Positions 36,136-45,705 are shown, counted from the stretch's first letter. The stretch is DNA of 64,000 bases from Streptomyces sp. GS7 (GCF_009834125.1 NZ_CP047146.1:7596501-7660500); one strand, 5' to 3'. Notes: a model not told the origin generated them from the letters alone. Translations and numbers: made by a program.

Positions 36136-37134
36136 ATGAGTGAGACATCGGCACGACTGCTGAATCTGCTGTCCCTGCTCCAGACCCCCCGCGAATGGCC
36201 CGGCAGCGAGCTGGCCGAGCGGCTGCGGGTCACCCCCCGGACCATCCGCCGCGACATCGAGCGGCTGCGCGAGCTGGGGTACCCGGTGCACGCCACGATG
36301 GGCGCGGAGGGCGGCTACCGGCTGGCCGCGGGCACCGCGATGCCGCCGCTGCTGCTGGACGACGAGGAGGCGGTGGCCATCGCGGTCGGCCTGCGCTCCA
36401 CCGCCGGGCACACCATCGAGGGCATCGAGGAGGCGTCCGTACGGGCGCTGGCCAAACTGGAGCAGGTACTGCCGTCCCGGCTGCGGCGGCGGGTGGGCAC
36501 GCTGGGCACGGCCACCGTCCCGATGCCGGCCGGGGACGGCCCGACCGTCGACCCGGAGCATCTGACGGTGCTGGCCGCGGCCATCACCAACCACGAGCGG
36601 GTGCGCTTCCACTACCTGGCGGGCGCGGGCACCCGCAGCAGGCGCCTGGTGGAGCCGCACCGGCTGGTCGCCGCGGGCCGGCGCTGGTACCTCGTCGCGT
36701 ACGACAACGACCGCGACGACTGGCGGATCTTCCGCATGGACCGGCTGTCCGAGCCGTTCGCCACCGGCGTGCGGACCGCGCCGCGCGAGCTGCCCGCCGC
36801 CGACGCCGGGGCGTACGTCCGGGAGCGGATGCGCGGGCTGACGGCCGCGGACGGGTACCGGGCGGTGGCGACCGTCCACGGGCCGGCCGACGAGGTGGCC
36901 GCCCGGCTCGGCGGGCCGGCGGCGGGCACCGTCGAACCGCTCGGCGACGCGTCCTGCCGCTGGCGCAGCGCGCCCGACGCGCTGCCCTGGCTGGCGGTGC
37001 GGCTGGCCATGGCGGGCCATGAGTTCACGGTGCACGAGCCGCCGGAGCTGGTCGGGTACCTGCGGGCGATGGCCGGCCGGGTGGACCGCGCGGTGGCGCC
37101 GGAGGAGACCGGAAACGCGGACGCGCCGGGATGA
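36136..37134 (+). CDS. YafY-type HTH/WYL-domain regulator
   Basis: A 332-residue regulator. The HTH_11 domain has WPGSELAERLRVTPRTIRRD and ELGYPVHATMGAEGGYRL. The WYL domain (about 140-220) contains RVRFHYLAGAG and GRRWYLVAYDNDRDDWRIFR, with the name-giving Trp-Tyr-Leu in a ligand-binding Sm-like barrel; a WCX tail follows. WYL proteins sense nucleotides, ssDNA or small ligands. Divergence from the exporter points to local control. The copper operator begins four bases after the stop. Confidence 0.92.
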   Translation: MSETSARLLNLLSLLQTPREWPGSELAERLRVTPRTIRRDIERLRELGYPVHATMGAEGGYRLAAGTAMPPLLLDDEEAVAIAVGLRSTAGHTIEGIEEASVRALAKLEQVLPSRLRRRVGTLGTATVPMPAGDGPTVDPEHLTVLAAAITNHERVRFHYLAGAGTRSRRLVEPHRLVAAGRRWYLVAYDNDRDDWRIFRMDRLSEPFATGVRTAPRELPAADAGAYVRERMRGLTAADGYRAVATVHGPADEVAARLGGPAAGTVEPLGDASCRWRSAPDALPWLAVRLAMAGHEFTVHEPPELVGYLRAMAGRVDRAVAPEETGNADAPG

Positions 37135-37138
37135 CGTA

Positions 37139-37155
37139 ATACCCCAGGGGGGTAT
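37139..37155. promoter_or_regulatory. CsoR-type copper operator
   Basis: ATACCCC-AGG-GGGGTAT is a perfect dyad matching the CsoR pattern (TACCC...GGGTA flanking a G/C core). It overlaps a TATATG -10-like element and precedes the copper operon by 69 bases. CsoR leaves DNA when it binds Cu(I), so the operon should be copper-induced. No csoR gene is in the window. Confidence 0.85.
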
Positions 37156-37224
37156 ATGGTTCTGCCGAGTGAACGGGACGCCGGCAGCCGTCGGCGCCCC
37201 TCGGCCTCGCGATGAGGAGACGCC

Positions 37225-37410
37225 ATGACGGCCCTGACCACGCCGGTCAAGCTCGGTGGCTACGCACTGATCCTGCTCGCCGTCCTCGCCGCCGGATTCG
37301 GCCTCGGCCGCGCGTTCGCCCCCGACGGCCGGGACGCCCCCGCCCACCTGCCGCCCGCGCAGCACACCCGTACCGTGGACCACTCGCAGCACCCCGAGGA
37401 GCAGTCATGA
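37225..37410 (+). CDS. Small single-helix membrane protein with His-rich tail, copper operon
   Basis: A 61-residue protein; ATG 37225 follows GAGGAGA. One transmembrane helix ([18 protein letters not shown]) is followed by a short extracytoplasmic or cytoplasmic tail rich in His ([15 protein letters not shown]). Its stop overlaps the copA start (ATGA), so it is made together with the pump. There is no CxxC motif, so it is not CopZ. A role in delivering or capturing copper at the membrane is inferred from the His residues and context; I do not recognise a characterised family. Confidence 0.85.
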   Translation: MTALTTPVKLGGYALILLAVLAAGFGLGRAFAPDGRDAPAHLPPAQHTRTVDHSQHPEEQS

Positions 37411-39668
37411 CCACCGCCGTCGCGGACCACATCGAGCTGGAGATCGGCGGCATGACCTGCGCCTCGTGCGCGGCCCGCATCGAGAAGAAGCTCAACCGCA
37501 TGGAGGGGGTGACCGCCACCGTCAACTACGCCACCGAGAAGGCGCAGGTGGCGCTCGCGCCGGACAGCGGCGTGGCGGCCGCGGACCTGATCGCCACCGT
37601 GGAGAAGACCGGCTACACCGCCGCGGTCCCCGAACCGCCGGCCCCGGAGCCGGCCGCCGGGGAGGCCGGCGGCGACCGCGCCCCGGACGCCCTCGCCGCG
37701 CTCCGCCGGCGCCTGCTCACCGCCCTCGCGCTCTCCGTCCCCGTGGTCCTGATGGCGATGGTCCCGGCGCTCCAGTTCACCAACTGGCAGTGGCTGTCGC
37801 TGACCCTGGCCGCCCCGGTGGTGGTGCACTCGGCCTGGCCGTTCCACAAGGCCGCCTGGACCAATCTGCGGCACGGCACCGCCACGATGGACACCCTGAT
37901 CTCCCTCGGCACCCTCGCCGCCTTCGGCTGGTCCCTCTGGGCGCTGTTCTTCGGCACCGCCGGCACGCCCGGCATGACCCACCCCTTCGAGCTGACCATC
38001 GCCCGCACCGACGGCAGCGGCTCGATCTACCTGGAGGCCGCGGCCGGCGTCACCACCTTCATCCTGGCCGGCCGCTACTTCGAGGCCCGCTCCAAGCGGA
38101 AGGCCGGCGCGGCCCTGCGGGCCCTGCTCGAACTGGGCGCCAAGGACGTCGCGCTGCTCCGCGACGGCCGGGAAGTGCGCGTCCCCGTCGGCGAGTTGCG
38201 CGCCGGCGACCGCTTCGTCGTACGCCCCGGGGAGAAGATCGCCACCGACGGCAGGGTCGTCGACGGCGCCTCCGCCGTGGACGCGTCGATGCTCACCGGT
38301 GAGTCCGTCCCCGTGGAGGTCTCCCCCGGCGACACCGTCACCGGCGCCACCGTCAACGCCGGCGGCCGGCTGGTCGTCGAGGCCACCCGGGTCGGCGCCG
38401 ACACCCAGCTCGCCCGCATGGCGCGGCTCGTCGAGGACGCCCAGAACGGCAAGGCCGCCGCCCAGCGGCTCGCCGACCGGATCTCCGCGGTCTTCGTCCC
38501 CGTCGTCATCGCGCTCGCCGTCGGCACCCTCGGCTACTGGCTCGGCACCGGCCAGGGCGCGGTGGCCGCCTTCACCGCCGCCGTCGCCGTACTGATCATC
38601 GCCTGCCCGTGCGCCCTCGGCCTGGCGACCCCGACCGCGCTGATGGTCGGCACCGGCCGCGGCGCCCAGCTCGGCATCCTCCTCAAGGGCCCCGAGGTCC
38701 TGGAGTCCACCCGCACCGTCGACACCATCGTCCTGGACAAGACCGGCACCGTCACCACCGGCGTGATGACCCTGACCGGTGTCCACCTCGCCGAGGGCGA
38801 GACCCGGGAGCAGATCCTGCGGCTGGCCGGCGCGCTGGAGCACTCCTCCGAGCACCCCATCGCCCGCGCCATCGCCGGCGCCGCCGAGGCCGCCGAGCCG
38901 TCCGGCACCCTGCCGGTCCCCGAGGACTTCGCGGCCGTCCCCGGCCTGGGCGTCCAGGGCGTCGTCGACGGGCACGCCGTGCTGGTCGGCCGGGAGCGGC
39001 TGCTCAACGACCGGAGCCTGCAGCTGCCGCCCGAGCTGGCCGCCGCCAAGAACGAGGCCGAGGCGGCCGGCGCCACCGCGGTCGCCGTCGGCTGGGACGG
39101 CGCCGCCCGCGCCGTGCTGATCGTCTCCGACGCGGTCAAGCCCACCAGCGCCGAGGCCGTCCGCCGGCTGCGCGCCCTGGGCCTGTCGCCGGTCCTGCTC
39201 ACCGGCGACAACAAGGCGGTCGCCGAGGCCGTCGCCGCGGAGGTCGGCATCGACGAGGTGATCGCCGAGGTCCTCCCCGAGGACAAGGTCGCGGTCATCG
39301 CGCGCCTCCAGTCCGAGGGCCGCTCGGTCGCCATGGTCGGCGACGGCGTCAACGACGCTGCGGCGCTGGCCCGCGCCGATCTCGGCCTGGCCATGGGCAC
39401 CGGCACCGACGCCGCCATCGAGGCCGGCGACCTCACCCTCGTCCGCGGCGACCTGCGCGCCGCCGCCGACGCCATCCGCCTCGCCCGCGCCACCCTCGGC
39501 ACCATCCGCACCAACCTCTTCTGGGCCTTCGGCTACAACGTCGCCGCCCTGCCGCTGGCCGCCGCCGGCCTGCTCAACCCGATGATCGCCGGCGCCGCGA
39601 TGGCCTTCTCCTCGGTCTTCGTCGTCGGCAACAGCCTCCGGCTCCGCCGCTTCCGCGCCCTCGCCTGA
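37407..39668 (+). CDS. copA: Cu(I)-exporting P1B-type ATPase (CopA)
   Basis: A 753-residue P-type ATPase with one N-terminal HMA domain ([16 protein letters not shown], Cys18/Cys21). The actuator domain has MLTGESVP, the transmembrane metal site is [13 protein letters not shown] (Cys400-Pro-Cys402), and the phosphorylation site is [10 protein letters not shown] (Asp444). [10 protein letters not shown] is the HP motif of P1B pumps, [11 protein letters not shown] is the hinge, and the last helices contain [15 protein letters not shown], typical of Cu+ (P1B-1) specificity. It exports cytoplasmic Cu(I). Transcription is predicted from the CsoR-controlled promoter at 37139-37165. Confidence 0.97.
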   Translation: MTTAVADHIELEIGGMTCASCAARIEKKLNRMEGVTATVNYATEKAQVALAPDSGVAAADLIATVEKTGYTAAVPEPPAPEPAAGEAGGDRAPDALAALRRRLLTALALSVPVVLMAMVPALQFTNWQWLSLTLAAPVVVHSAWPFHKAAWTNLRHGTATMDTLISLGTLAAFGWSLWALFFGTAGTPGMTHPFELTIARTDGSGSIYLEAAAGVTTFILAGRYFEARSKRKAGAALRALLELGAKDVALLRDGREVRVPVGELRAGDRFVVRPGEKIATDGRVVDGASAVDASMLTGESVPVEVSPGDTVTGATVNAGGRLVVEATRVGADTQLARMARLVEDAQNGKAAAQRLADRISAVFVPVVIALAVGTLGYWLGTGQGAVAAFTAAVAVLIIACPCALGLATPTALMVGTGRGAQLGILLKGPEVLESTRTVDTIVLDKTGTVTTGVMTLTGVHLAEGETREQILRLAGALEHSSEHPIARAIAGAAEAAEPSGTLPVPEDFAAVPGLGVQGVVDGHAVLVGRERLLNDRSLQLPPELAAAKNEAEAAGATAVAVGWDGAARAVLIVSDAVKPTSAEAVRRLRALGLSPVLLTGDNKAVAEAVAAEVGIDEVIAEVLPEDKVAVIARLQSEGRSVAMVGDGVNDAAALARADLGLAMGTGTDAAIEAGDLTLVRGDLRAAADAIRLARATLGTIRTNLFWAFGYNVAALPLAAAGLLNPMIAGAAMAFSSVFVVGNSLRLRRFRALA

Positions 39669-39685
39669 GCGCGCACCGCTCCACA

Positions 39686-39726
39686 GGGCCCCGGCGGCGC
39701 GTGTCCGGCACGCGCCGCCGGGGCCC
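39686..39726 (+). terminator. Strong terminator after copA
   Basis: An 18-base-pair perfect stem with a five-base TCCGG loop, 17 bases after the copA stop. Confidence 0.9.
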
Positions 39727-39886
39727 GCCGGCGCGACCCCGCACACGGACCGCCCATACACGCTGACGGCGGTCAGATCTCTCCAGTTCTGGCCGCCGAA
39801 CATTGGCGGATCACGCAACCGTCCGCCGCCGCCCAGCGGCGACACTGGTCGGGTACCGCCCGCCCCAAGCCCAGCAGGGGGACCTC

Positions 39887-40825
39887 ATGACCGGGTCGCG
39901 TGTCCTGGCCCTCGGCCATTACCAGCCCTCCCGCGTGCTCACCAACGACGAACTCGCCACGATGGTGGAGACCGACGACGCCTGGATCCGCAGCCGCGTC
40001 GGCATCCGCACCCGGCACATCGCGGCGCCGGACGAGACCGTGGACGCGATGGCCGCGGCGGCCGCCGCCAAGGCCCTGGCCGCCGGCGGGCTCGCCGCCC
40101 GGGACATCGACCTCGTCCTGGTCGCCACCTGCACCGCCACCGACCGCAGCCCCAACACCGCGGCCCGGGTCGCCGCCCGCCTCGGCATGGCCGCCCCCGC
40201 CGCGATGGACATCAACGTCGTCTGCTCCGGCTTCACCCACGCCCTGGCCACCGCCGACCACGCCATCCAGGCCGGCTCGGCGAAGAACGCCCTGGTCATC
40301 GGCGCCGAGAAGTTCACCGACGTGGTCGACTGGACGGACCGCTCCACCTGCGTCCTGGTGGGCGACGGCGCCGCCGCGGCCGTCGTCACCGCCGCGCCGG
40401 AACCGCACATCAGCCCGGTGCTGTGGGGCTCGGTGCCCGAGATGGGCGGCGCGGTACGCATCGAGGGCGACCCGGCCCGCTTCTCCCAGGAGGGCCAGAC
40501 CGTCTACCGCTGGGCCACCACCCAGCTCCCGGCCATCGCCCGCAAGGTCTGCGACCGCGCCGGCGTCCGCCCCGAGGACCTCGCCGGCGTCGTCCTCCAC
40601 CAGGCGAACCTCCGGATCATCGAGCCGGTCGCCGAACGCATCGGCGCGGTCAACGCGGTGGTCGCCCGCGACGTCGTCGACTCCGGCAACACCTCCGCCG
40701 CCTCGGTCCCCCTGGCGCTCGCCAAACTGGTCGAGCGGCGCGACGTCCCCGCCGGCGCCCCCGTCCTCCTCTTCGCCTTCGGCGGCAACCTCTCGTACGC
40801 GGGCCAGGTCATCAGCTGCCCGTAA
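39887..40825 (+). CDS. Beta-ketoacyl-ACP synthase III-like protein
   Basis: A 312-residue KAS III/FabH-type thiolase-fold enzyme from ATG 39887. It has the full catalytic triad: Cys113 in NVVCSGFTHA, His in VVLHQANLRII and Asn in DSGNTSAASVPLAL. WIRSRVGIRTRHIA is the FabH substrate-loop region. It would condense an acyl-CoA starter with malonyl-ACP. Streptomyces keep their main fabH in the fab operon, so this lone copy, with no ACP or other fatty acid gene nearby, is likely a second KAS III with another primer or a specialised-metabolism role. Confidence 0.9.
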   Translation: MTGSRVLALGHYQPSRVLTNDELATMVETDDAWIRSRVGIRTRHIAAPDETVDAMAAAAAAKALAAGGLAARDIDLVLVATCTATDRSPNTAARVAARLGMAAPAAMDINVVCSGFTHALATADHAIQAGSAKNALVIGAEKFTDVVDWTDRSTCVLVGDGAAAAVVTAAPEPHISPVLWGSVPEMGGAVRIEGDPARFSQEGQTVYRWATTQLPAIARKVCDRAGVRPEDLAGVVLHQANLRIIEPVAERIGAVNAVVARDVVDSGNTSAASVPLALAKLVERRDVPAGAPVLLFAFGGNLSYAGQVISCP

Positions 40826-40876
40826 TGCCCCTCCCCGCAGGGCCCCTCCCCGCAGGCCAACTGCCCGTAGGCCCGC

Positions 40877-41122
40877 TCAGCGGACGTCCAGCGGGATGTC
40901 CTGCGGGTGCTCCTCCATGTACATCACGCCGCACGTACGGCAGAACGGCAGGGCATCGGGCGTCCCCCACCTCTCGACCGACTGGGTGGCGGCGGCGGGC
41001 GCCAGCGCCCGGCCGCACATCGCCGTGGTCGCGCCCAGCCGGGCCATGTGCCACTGCTTGACCGGCGTGTCCTCGTGCGGCAGCACGCCCTCCGCATACT
41101 CAGCGCGCATCTCGTGCTCCAT
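40877..41122 (-). CDS. Small Cys/His protein, possible zinc ribbon
   Basis: An 81-residue protein; ATG 41122 follows AGGAGGTG at good spacing. WHMARLGATTAMCGRAL and LPFCRTCGVMYMEEH provide one His and three Cys in the H...C...CxxC order expected for a zinc site. The N-terminus is acidic, and there is no membrane segment. Similar short proteins are common and uncharacterised in Streptomyces. It is read away from glsA and toward the KAS III gene. Confidence 0.72.
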   Translation of the reverse strand: MEHEMRAEYAEGVLPHEDTPVKQWHMARLGATTAMCGRALAPAAATQSVERWGTPDALPFCRTCGVMYMEEHPQDIPLDVR

Positions 41123-41187
41123 GGCAGGTGCACCTCCTACCGCCCACAATGCGCTGCTCCCGGGAAGGCCACAACGCCAGGGCGTAC

Positions 41188-41213
41188 GGCCGGGCGGTGG
41201 CGGCGGCCCGGCC
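41188..41213 (-). terminator. Possible terminator after glsA
   Basis: An 8-base-pair GC stem with a 10-base loop, followed by further G/C inverted sequence, lies 50 bases beyond the glsA stop. GC content makes chance stems common here, so support is modest. Confidence 0.4.
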
Positions 41214-41263
41214 CGTCGGCGCGGCCCGGCCGTGACGCGTCGGACAGGCCCCGGAACCAGGCC

Positions 41264-42190
41264 CTAGAACACCGACCACCCGGTGAGCGTCGTGAACTGG
41301 TCCAGCGCGGCCATCCCCGCCACGGAATTCCCGCGCGCGTCCAGCGCGGGACTCCACACGCACAGCGTGCACCGCCCCGGCACCACCGCCACGATTCCGC
41401 CGCCCACACCGCTCTTCGCCGGCAGCCCCACGCGGTACGCGAACTCCCCCGCCGCGTCGTACGTCCCGCACGTCAGCATCACCGCGTTGATGCGCTTGGC
41501 CTCGCGCGCCTCCAGCAGCCGGCTGCCGTCGGCCCGCAGCCCGTGCCGCGCCAGGAAGCCCCCGGCGACCGCCAGATCCCGGCAGCTCATCTCGATCGAG
41601 CACTGCCAGAAATAGTGCTCGATGACGCTCGGCACGGGATTCTCCAGATTCCCGAACGACGCCATGAAGTGCGCCAGCGCCGCGTTCCGGTCTCCGTGGT
41701 CCGCCTCGGAACCGGCCACGGCCTGGTCGAACGCCAGCTCCGCGTTGCCGCTCTCCTCCCGCAGGAACTCCAGCATCGACGTACTCGCGTCACCGGTCAG
41801 CGTCTGCAACCGGTCCGTCACCACCAGCGCCCCCGCGTTGATGAACGGATTGCGCGGGATCCCGTTCTCCCATTCCAGCTGCACCAGCGAGTTGAACGGC
41901 GTCCCGGAAGGCTCCCGCCCCACCCGCTTCCAGATGTCGTCGTCACCGTGGGACTGGGCCATCACCAGCGCCAGCGAGAACGCCTTGGAAATCGACTGCA
42001 CGGAGAACGGGACCTCCCAGTCACCGGTCCCGTACACGTCGCCGTTGATGTCCGCCACCGCGATGCCGAAACGGTCCGCGGACACCCGCTCCAGCGCCGG
42101 AATGTAGTCGGCGACGTGCCCGCGCCCCACGAACGGCCTCGCAAAGGCCGCTACCTCCTCAAGTACGGCCTGGTAGTCCATGGGGGACAC
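41264..42190 (-). CDS. glsA: Glutaminase A
   Basis: A 308-residue serine-dependent beta-lactamase-fold glutaminase that hydrolyses glutamine to glutamate and ammonia. I favour GTG 42190 (VSPMDYQAVLEE) because GGGGGGTTAGC precedes it; ATG 42181 has no ribosome site. The catalytic SxxK is in PFSVQSISKAF. Other conserved segments are NPFINAGALVVTD, PSVIEHYFWQCSIEMSC, MLTCGTYDAAGEFAY and VGLPAKSGVGGGIVAVVPG. Length and motifs match single-domain bacterial GlsA. It is monocistronic. Confidence 0.95.
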   Translation of the reverse strand: MSPMDYQAVLEEVAAFARPFVGRGHVADYIPALERVSADRFGIAVADINGDVYGTGDWEVPFSVQSISKAFSLALVMAQSHGDDDIWKRVGREPSGTPFNSLVQLEWENGIPRNPFINAGALVVTDRLQTLTGDASTSMLEFLREESGNAELAFDQAVAGSEADHGDRNAALAHFMASFGNLENPVPSVIEHYFWQCSIEMSCRDLAVAGGFLARHGLRADGSRLLEAREAKRINAVMLTCGTYDAAGEFAYRVGLPAKSGVGGGIVAVVPGRCTLCVWSPALDARGNSVAGMAALDQFTTLTGWSVF

Positions 42191-42456
42191 GCTAACCCCC
42201 CGCACCGGGCGCCCCCATCGGAGCCCCCGGCCGCACGGCGGCCCGCGCCGCGGCCTGCGCCAACCGGCTCACCCGTGTCGCGCCCCGCGCCGGCATCCCC
42301 GACCCTGGCACGGGAACCGTACGGCGGCCCGCGCCGTTGGTCCGTACGAGACCGACCGGGCCAACCGGTGGGTCCGGCCCGACAGATGACGGGCGGCCCC
42401 GGCCGACCGCACCGGTTTCACCGATGTCCATCTCACCCACGTTCTTGGAGGCAGCA

Positions 42457-42693
42457 ATGACCGGGTTCCTCGACCGCGCCAAGGAGCAGGCCAAGCAGGG
42501 ACTGGCGCAGGGCAAGCAGAAGGTCGACGAGCTGCAGCAGCAGCGGGCCGGCAACGACCTGCTGAGGAAGCTGGGCGCCGCCTACTACGCCGAGCGCCGC
42601 GGCAGCGGCACCCCGGACGCCACCCAGAGCGCCCTGACCGCCCTCGAAGCCCACATCAGCGCCCACGGCGACGGCTTCCTCCACGGCAGCTGA
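42457..42693 (+). CDS. Small helical protein of unknown function
   Basis: A 78-residue protein; ATG 42457 follows TTGGAGG. The first half is a strongly amphipathic, Lys/Gln-rich helix (FLDRAKEQAKQGLAQGKQKV then DELQQQR) like apolipoprotein-type or antitoxin-like coils. The second half has AAYYAERRG and ends with a His-containing helix. No Cys or signal peptide is present. I do not recognise a named family. It is read in the same direction as the PLP enzyme that follows 57 bases later, but that gene may have its own start signal. Confidence 0.75.
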   Translation: MTGFLDRAKEQAKQGLAQGKQKVDELQQQRAGNDLLRKLGAAYYAERRGSGTPDATQSALTALEAHISAHGDGFLHGS

Positions 42694-42750
42694 CCACCCG
42701 CCGCACCGCCACCGCACCCCCGTCCCCACCCTCCCCGGCCCTCCCACCCT

Positions 42751-43656
42751 GTGACCAGCCCCGATCCCCAGGCCCTGCGCCCCCGCCTCCCCTCCCCCCT
42801 CCAGGAGATCGACGACGAGCCGTTCTCCCGCCGGGGCATACGCCTGCTCCTCAAGCGGGACGACCTCATCCATCCCGCGCTCCCGGGCAACAAGTGGCGC
42901 AAGCTCGCGCCCAACCTGCGGGCCGCGGCCGAGGCGGGCGACCGCGCGCTGCTCACCTTCGGCGGCGCGTACTCCAACCATCTGTGGGCCACCGCCGCCG
43001 CGGGCCGGCTCCTCGGCTTCGCCACCATCGGCGTGGTCCGCGGCGACGAGCTGGCCGGCGCCCCGCTCAACCCCTCGCTGGCGCGCTGCGCCGCCGACGG
43101 CATGCGGCTGCACTTCGTCGACCGCACCGGCTACCGCCGCAAGACCGACCCGGAGTTCCTCGCCGCGCTGCACGACCGCTTCGGCGCGTTCCGCGTCATA
43201 CCGGAGGGCGGCAGCAACTCCCTTGCCGCACAGGGCTGTACGGAACTGGGCCGGGAGCTGCGCGGTGCGGCGGACACGGTCGCGGTGGCCTGCGGCACGG
43301 GCGGCACCCTCGCCGGACTCGCCGCCGGCCTCGCCCCCGGCCAGCGCGCCCTCGGCGTCCCGGTCCTCAAGGGCGGCCGGCCGCACTTCCTCCATGAGAC
43401 GGTCGCCGGGCTCCAGCGCGCGGCCTTCGGCGGCCCGCGCGGCGACTGGCGGCTGGCGGAGGACTTCCACTTCGGCGGCTACGCCCGCCGCACCCCCGAG
43501 CTGGACGCCTTCGCCGACGCCTTCGAGGAGCGCCACGACCTGCCCGTGGAGCGGGTCTACGTCGCCAAGCTGCTGTTCGCGCTGACGGCGATGGCCGGGG
43601 AGGGCGCCTTCGCCCCCGGCACCGCGGTCGCCGCGGTCGTCACGGGCACGCCGTAA
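42751..43656 (+). CDS. D-cysteine desulfhydrase / ACC deaminase-like PLP enzyme
   Basis: A 301-residue fold-type II PLP protein. LPGNKWRKLAPNL contains the Schiff-base lysine; FGGAYSNHLWATAAAG is the substrate-carboxylate loop; RVIPEGGSNSLAAQG and VAVACGTGGTLAGLAAG bind the cofactor phosphate. These are the motifs of the ACC deaminase/D-cysteine desulfhydrase family, and sequence does not separate the two activities. The GTG at 42751 has no Shine-Dalgarno (CCTCCCACCCT precedes it), so initiation may be leaderless or coupled. Confidence 0.85.
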   Translation: MTSPDPQALRPRLPSPLQEIDDEPFSRRGIRLLLKRDDLIHPALPGNKWRKLAPNLRAAAEAGDRALLTFGGAYSNHLWATAAAGRLLGFATIGVVRGDELAGAPLNPSLARCAADGMRLHFVDRTGYRRKTDPEFLAALHDRFGAFRVIPEGGSNSLAAQGCTELGRELRGAADTVAVACGTGGTLAGLAAGLAPGQRALGVPVLKGGRPHFLHETVAGLQRAAFGGPRGDWRLAEDFHFGGYARRTPELDAFADAFEERHDLPVERVYVAKLLFALTAMAGEGAFAPGTAVAAVVTGTP

Positions 43657-43681
43657 CGGCCGGCCCGCACCCGCCCGCCCG

Positions 43682-45280
43682 TCAGGTCGCCGACTCCCGG
43701 TAGGCCGCCGCCTCTTCCAGGTCCAGCCGCCGCAGCAGCGTCCGCATCATCTCGTCGTCGATCCGCCGGGCGTCGCGCAGTTCGACGAACACCCGCCGCT
43801 CGACGTCGATCATCTCCCGCGCCAGCCGCCGGTAGGTCTCGTCGGCCGACTCACCGGTCACCGCGTTCACCGTGCCCAGCCGCTCCCACACGGAGTCGCG
43901 GCGGCGCTCCATGACCGTGCGCAGCCGGTCGGAGAGGGGCCCGGGAAGCGCGTTGCGCTCGTCCTGGAGGAGTTCGTCCAGCCGGGCCTCGGCGGCCCGC
44001 GACGCCTCGCTCTGCGCCTGCGCCTCGGCGAGCGTCTCGGCCTGCGCGTCCCGGCCGGGCAGCTTCAGGGCGCGGATCAGCGGGGGCAGCGTCAGCCCCT
44101 GGATGACCAGGGTGCCGATGACCGTGGTGAAGGTCAGGAAGAGGACGAGGTTGCGGGAGGGGAAGGGACCGCCCCCGTGCACCACCGGGATGGAGAAGGC
44201 GATGGCCAGCGAGACCACCCCGCGCATCCCGGCCCAGCCCACGATGACCGGCGCGGTCCAGGTCGTGTCCGGCTCCCGGGCGCGGATCCGGGCCGACAGG
44301 AGGCGCGGCAGATACGTCGCGGGGAACACCCACACGAAGCGCGCCAGCACCACCACGGCGAAGAGTACGGCCGCGTACCCGAGGGCCTGTGCCGTACTGA
44401 ACTCTCCCAGCCCGCGCAGCACGACCGGCAGCTGGAGCCCGATCAGCGCGAAGACCGCGGACTCCAGCACGAAGGAGACCATCTTCCAGACGGCGCCCTC
44501 CTGGAGCCGGGTCTCGAAGTCGACCTGCCAGGAGCGGTGCCCCAGGTAGAGGCCGACCACGACGACGGCGAGCACCCCGGAGGCCCCGACCTGCTCGGCG
44601 GCCGCGTAGGCGGTGAACGGGATGAGCAGCGAGAGGGTGTTCTCCAGGAGGGCCGACTCCCGCAGCCGGCAGCGCAGCCAGTGCAGCGGCACCATCAGGA
44701 CGACACCGATGCCGATGCCGCCCAGGGAGGCGACCGCGAACTGCCTGATGCCGTCGCCCCAGGTGGCGCCGGCCCCCAGCGCGGCGGCCAGCGCCACCTT
44801 GTACGCGGTGATCGCGGTAGCGTCGTTGACCAGCGATTCGCCCTGGAGGATCGTCGTGATCCGGTGCGGCAGCCGCAGTCTGCGGGCGATCGCGGTGGCC
44901 GCGACGGCGTCCGGCGGCGCGACGACGGCGCCCAGGACGAGCGCGGCGGTCAGCGGAAGATCCGGGATGACCAGGTAGGCCACGTAGCCGACGGCCAGCG
45001 TCGCGAACAGCACATAGCCGAACGACAGCAGCGCCACCGGCCGCAGGTTGGCCCGCAGGTCCAGATAGGAGCTGTCGAGCGCGGCGGTGTGCAGCAGCGG
45101 GGGCAGCAGCAGCGGCAGCACGACGTGCGGGTCGAGGGTGTAGTCCGGGATCCCCGGGATGTACGCGGCGCCGAGCCCCGCGGCCACCAGCAGCAGCGGC
45201 GCCGGCACCGGCGTGCGCCGCGCCAGCCCGGCGACCCCCGCGCTCCCCGCGACCAGCAACAGCAGCGGCATCACGTCCAT
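43682..45280 (-). CDS. CPA1-family Na+/H+ antiporter
   Basis: A 532-residue antiporter with about 12 helices from ATG 45280 (MDVMPLLLLVAGSAGV). AALVLGAVVAPPDAVAATAI holds the unwound helix, and ILQGESLVNDATAITAYKVA carries the ND aspartate typical of electroneutral CPA1 exchangers; GWAGMRGVVSLAIAFSIPV is the conserved second half. The last ~130 residues are a cytoplasmic coiled helical domain (AETLAEAQAQSEASRAAEAR and RRDSVWERLGTVNA). It balances cytoplasmic pH and sodium. It is divergent from a UBP zinc-finger gene; in some Streptomyces, as I recall, that finger is fused to the antiporter. Confidence 0.93.
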   Translation of the reverse strand: MDVMPLLLLVAGSAGVAGLARRTPVPAPLLLVAAGLGAAYIPGIPDYTLDPHVVLPLLLPPLLHTAALDSSYLDLRANLRPVALLSFGYVLFATLAVGYVAYLVIPDLPLTAALVLGAVVAPPDAVAATAIARRLRLPHRITTILQGESLVNDATAITAYKVALAAALGAGATWGDGIRQFAVASLGGIGIGVVLMVPLHWLRCRLRESALLENTLSLLIPFTAYAAAEQVGASGVLAVVVVGLYLGHRSWQVDFETRLQEGAVWKMVSFVLESAVFALIGLQLPVVLRGLGEFSTAQALGYAAVLFAVVVLARFVWVFPATYLPRLLSARIRAREPDTTWTAPVIVGWAGMRGVVSLAIAFSIPVVHGGGPFPSRNLVLFLTFTTVIGTLVIQGLTLPPLIRALKLPGRDAQAETLAEAQAQSEASRAAEARLDELLQDERNALPGPLSDRLRTVMERRRDSVWERLGTVNAVTGESADETYRRLAREMIDVERRVFVELRDARRIDDEMMRTLLRRLDLEEAAAYRESAT

Positions 45281-45343
45281 CGGCCCGTCCCGTCCCGTCC
45301 CGGTATCCTCCGTCGGTCCTCCCGGCGATCTAACCTGGCCATC

Positions 45344-45604
45344 ATGAGCGAGTGCACGCATGTTCCCGACCTCCCGCGCGCCGAACCGGCACCGCTGAGC
45401 GACACCTGCCTGGAGTGCCTGGCCGCCGGGAGCCATCCCGTCCAGCTGCGGCTCTGCCTGGTCTGCGGCCACGTCGGCTGCTGCGACTCCTCGCCGTACC
45501 GGCACGCGACCGCGCACTACGAGGAGACCGGCCACCCGGTGATGCGGTCGTTCGAGCCGGGCGACTCGTGGCGCTGGTGCTTCGCGGACCAGACCCTGGT
45601 GTGA
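45344..45604 (+). CDS. UBP-type zinc-finger protein
   Basis: An 86-residue protein that is almost only a UBP zinc finger: SECTHV, DTCLECLAAG, RLCLVCGHVGCCDS, then HATAHYEETGHPVMRSFEPG, with the usual Cys/His zinc ligands. In eukaryotes this fold binds the ubiquitin C-terminus; bacterial copies are unexplained but recur with Na+/H+ antiporters. A TAACCT -10-like hexamer lies seven bases before the ATG, so the transcript may be leaderless. Confidence 0.9.
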   Translation: MSECTHVPDLPRAEPAPLSDTCLECLAAGSHPVQLRLCLVCGHVGCCDSSPYRHATAHYEETGHPVMRSFEPGDSWRWCFADQTLV

Positions 45605-45705
45605 GGCCCCGGCCTGCCGGCACCCCCGTGAGCCGCACACCGCTGCCCGGCGCCCGTCAGGTTCTGTCCGACGCCGACCCACCGGACAGGCCCTAGCCTT
45701 GCCGC

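Noticed and set aside
37260..39845. An 861-codon antisense frame over copA
   Set aside because: Same mirror effect; Gly/Asp/Val-rich composition and no motif.
45664..45689. CTGTCCG...CGGACAG repeat before the GNAT gene as an operator
   Set aside because: Similar gCCTGTCCG strings recur at several places in the window, so it looks like a common dispersed sequence rather than a specific site.
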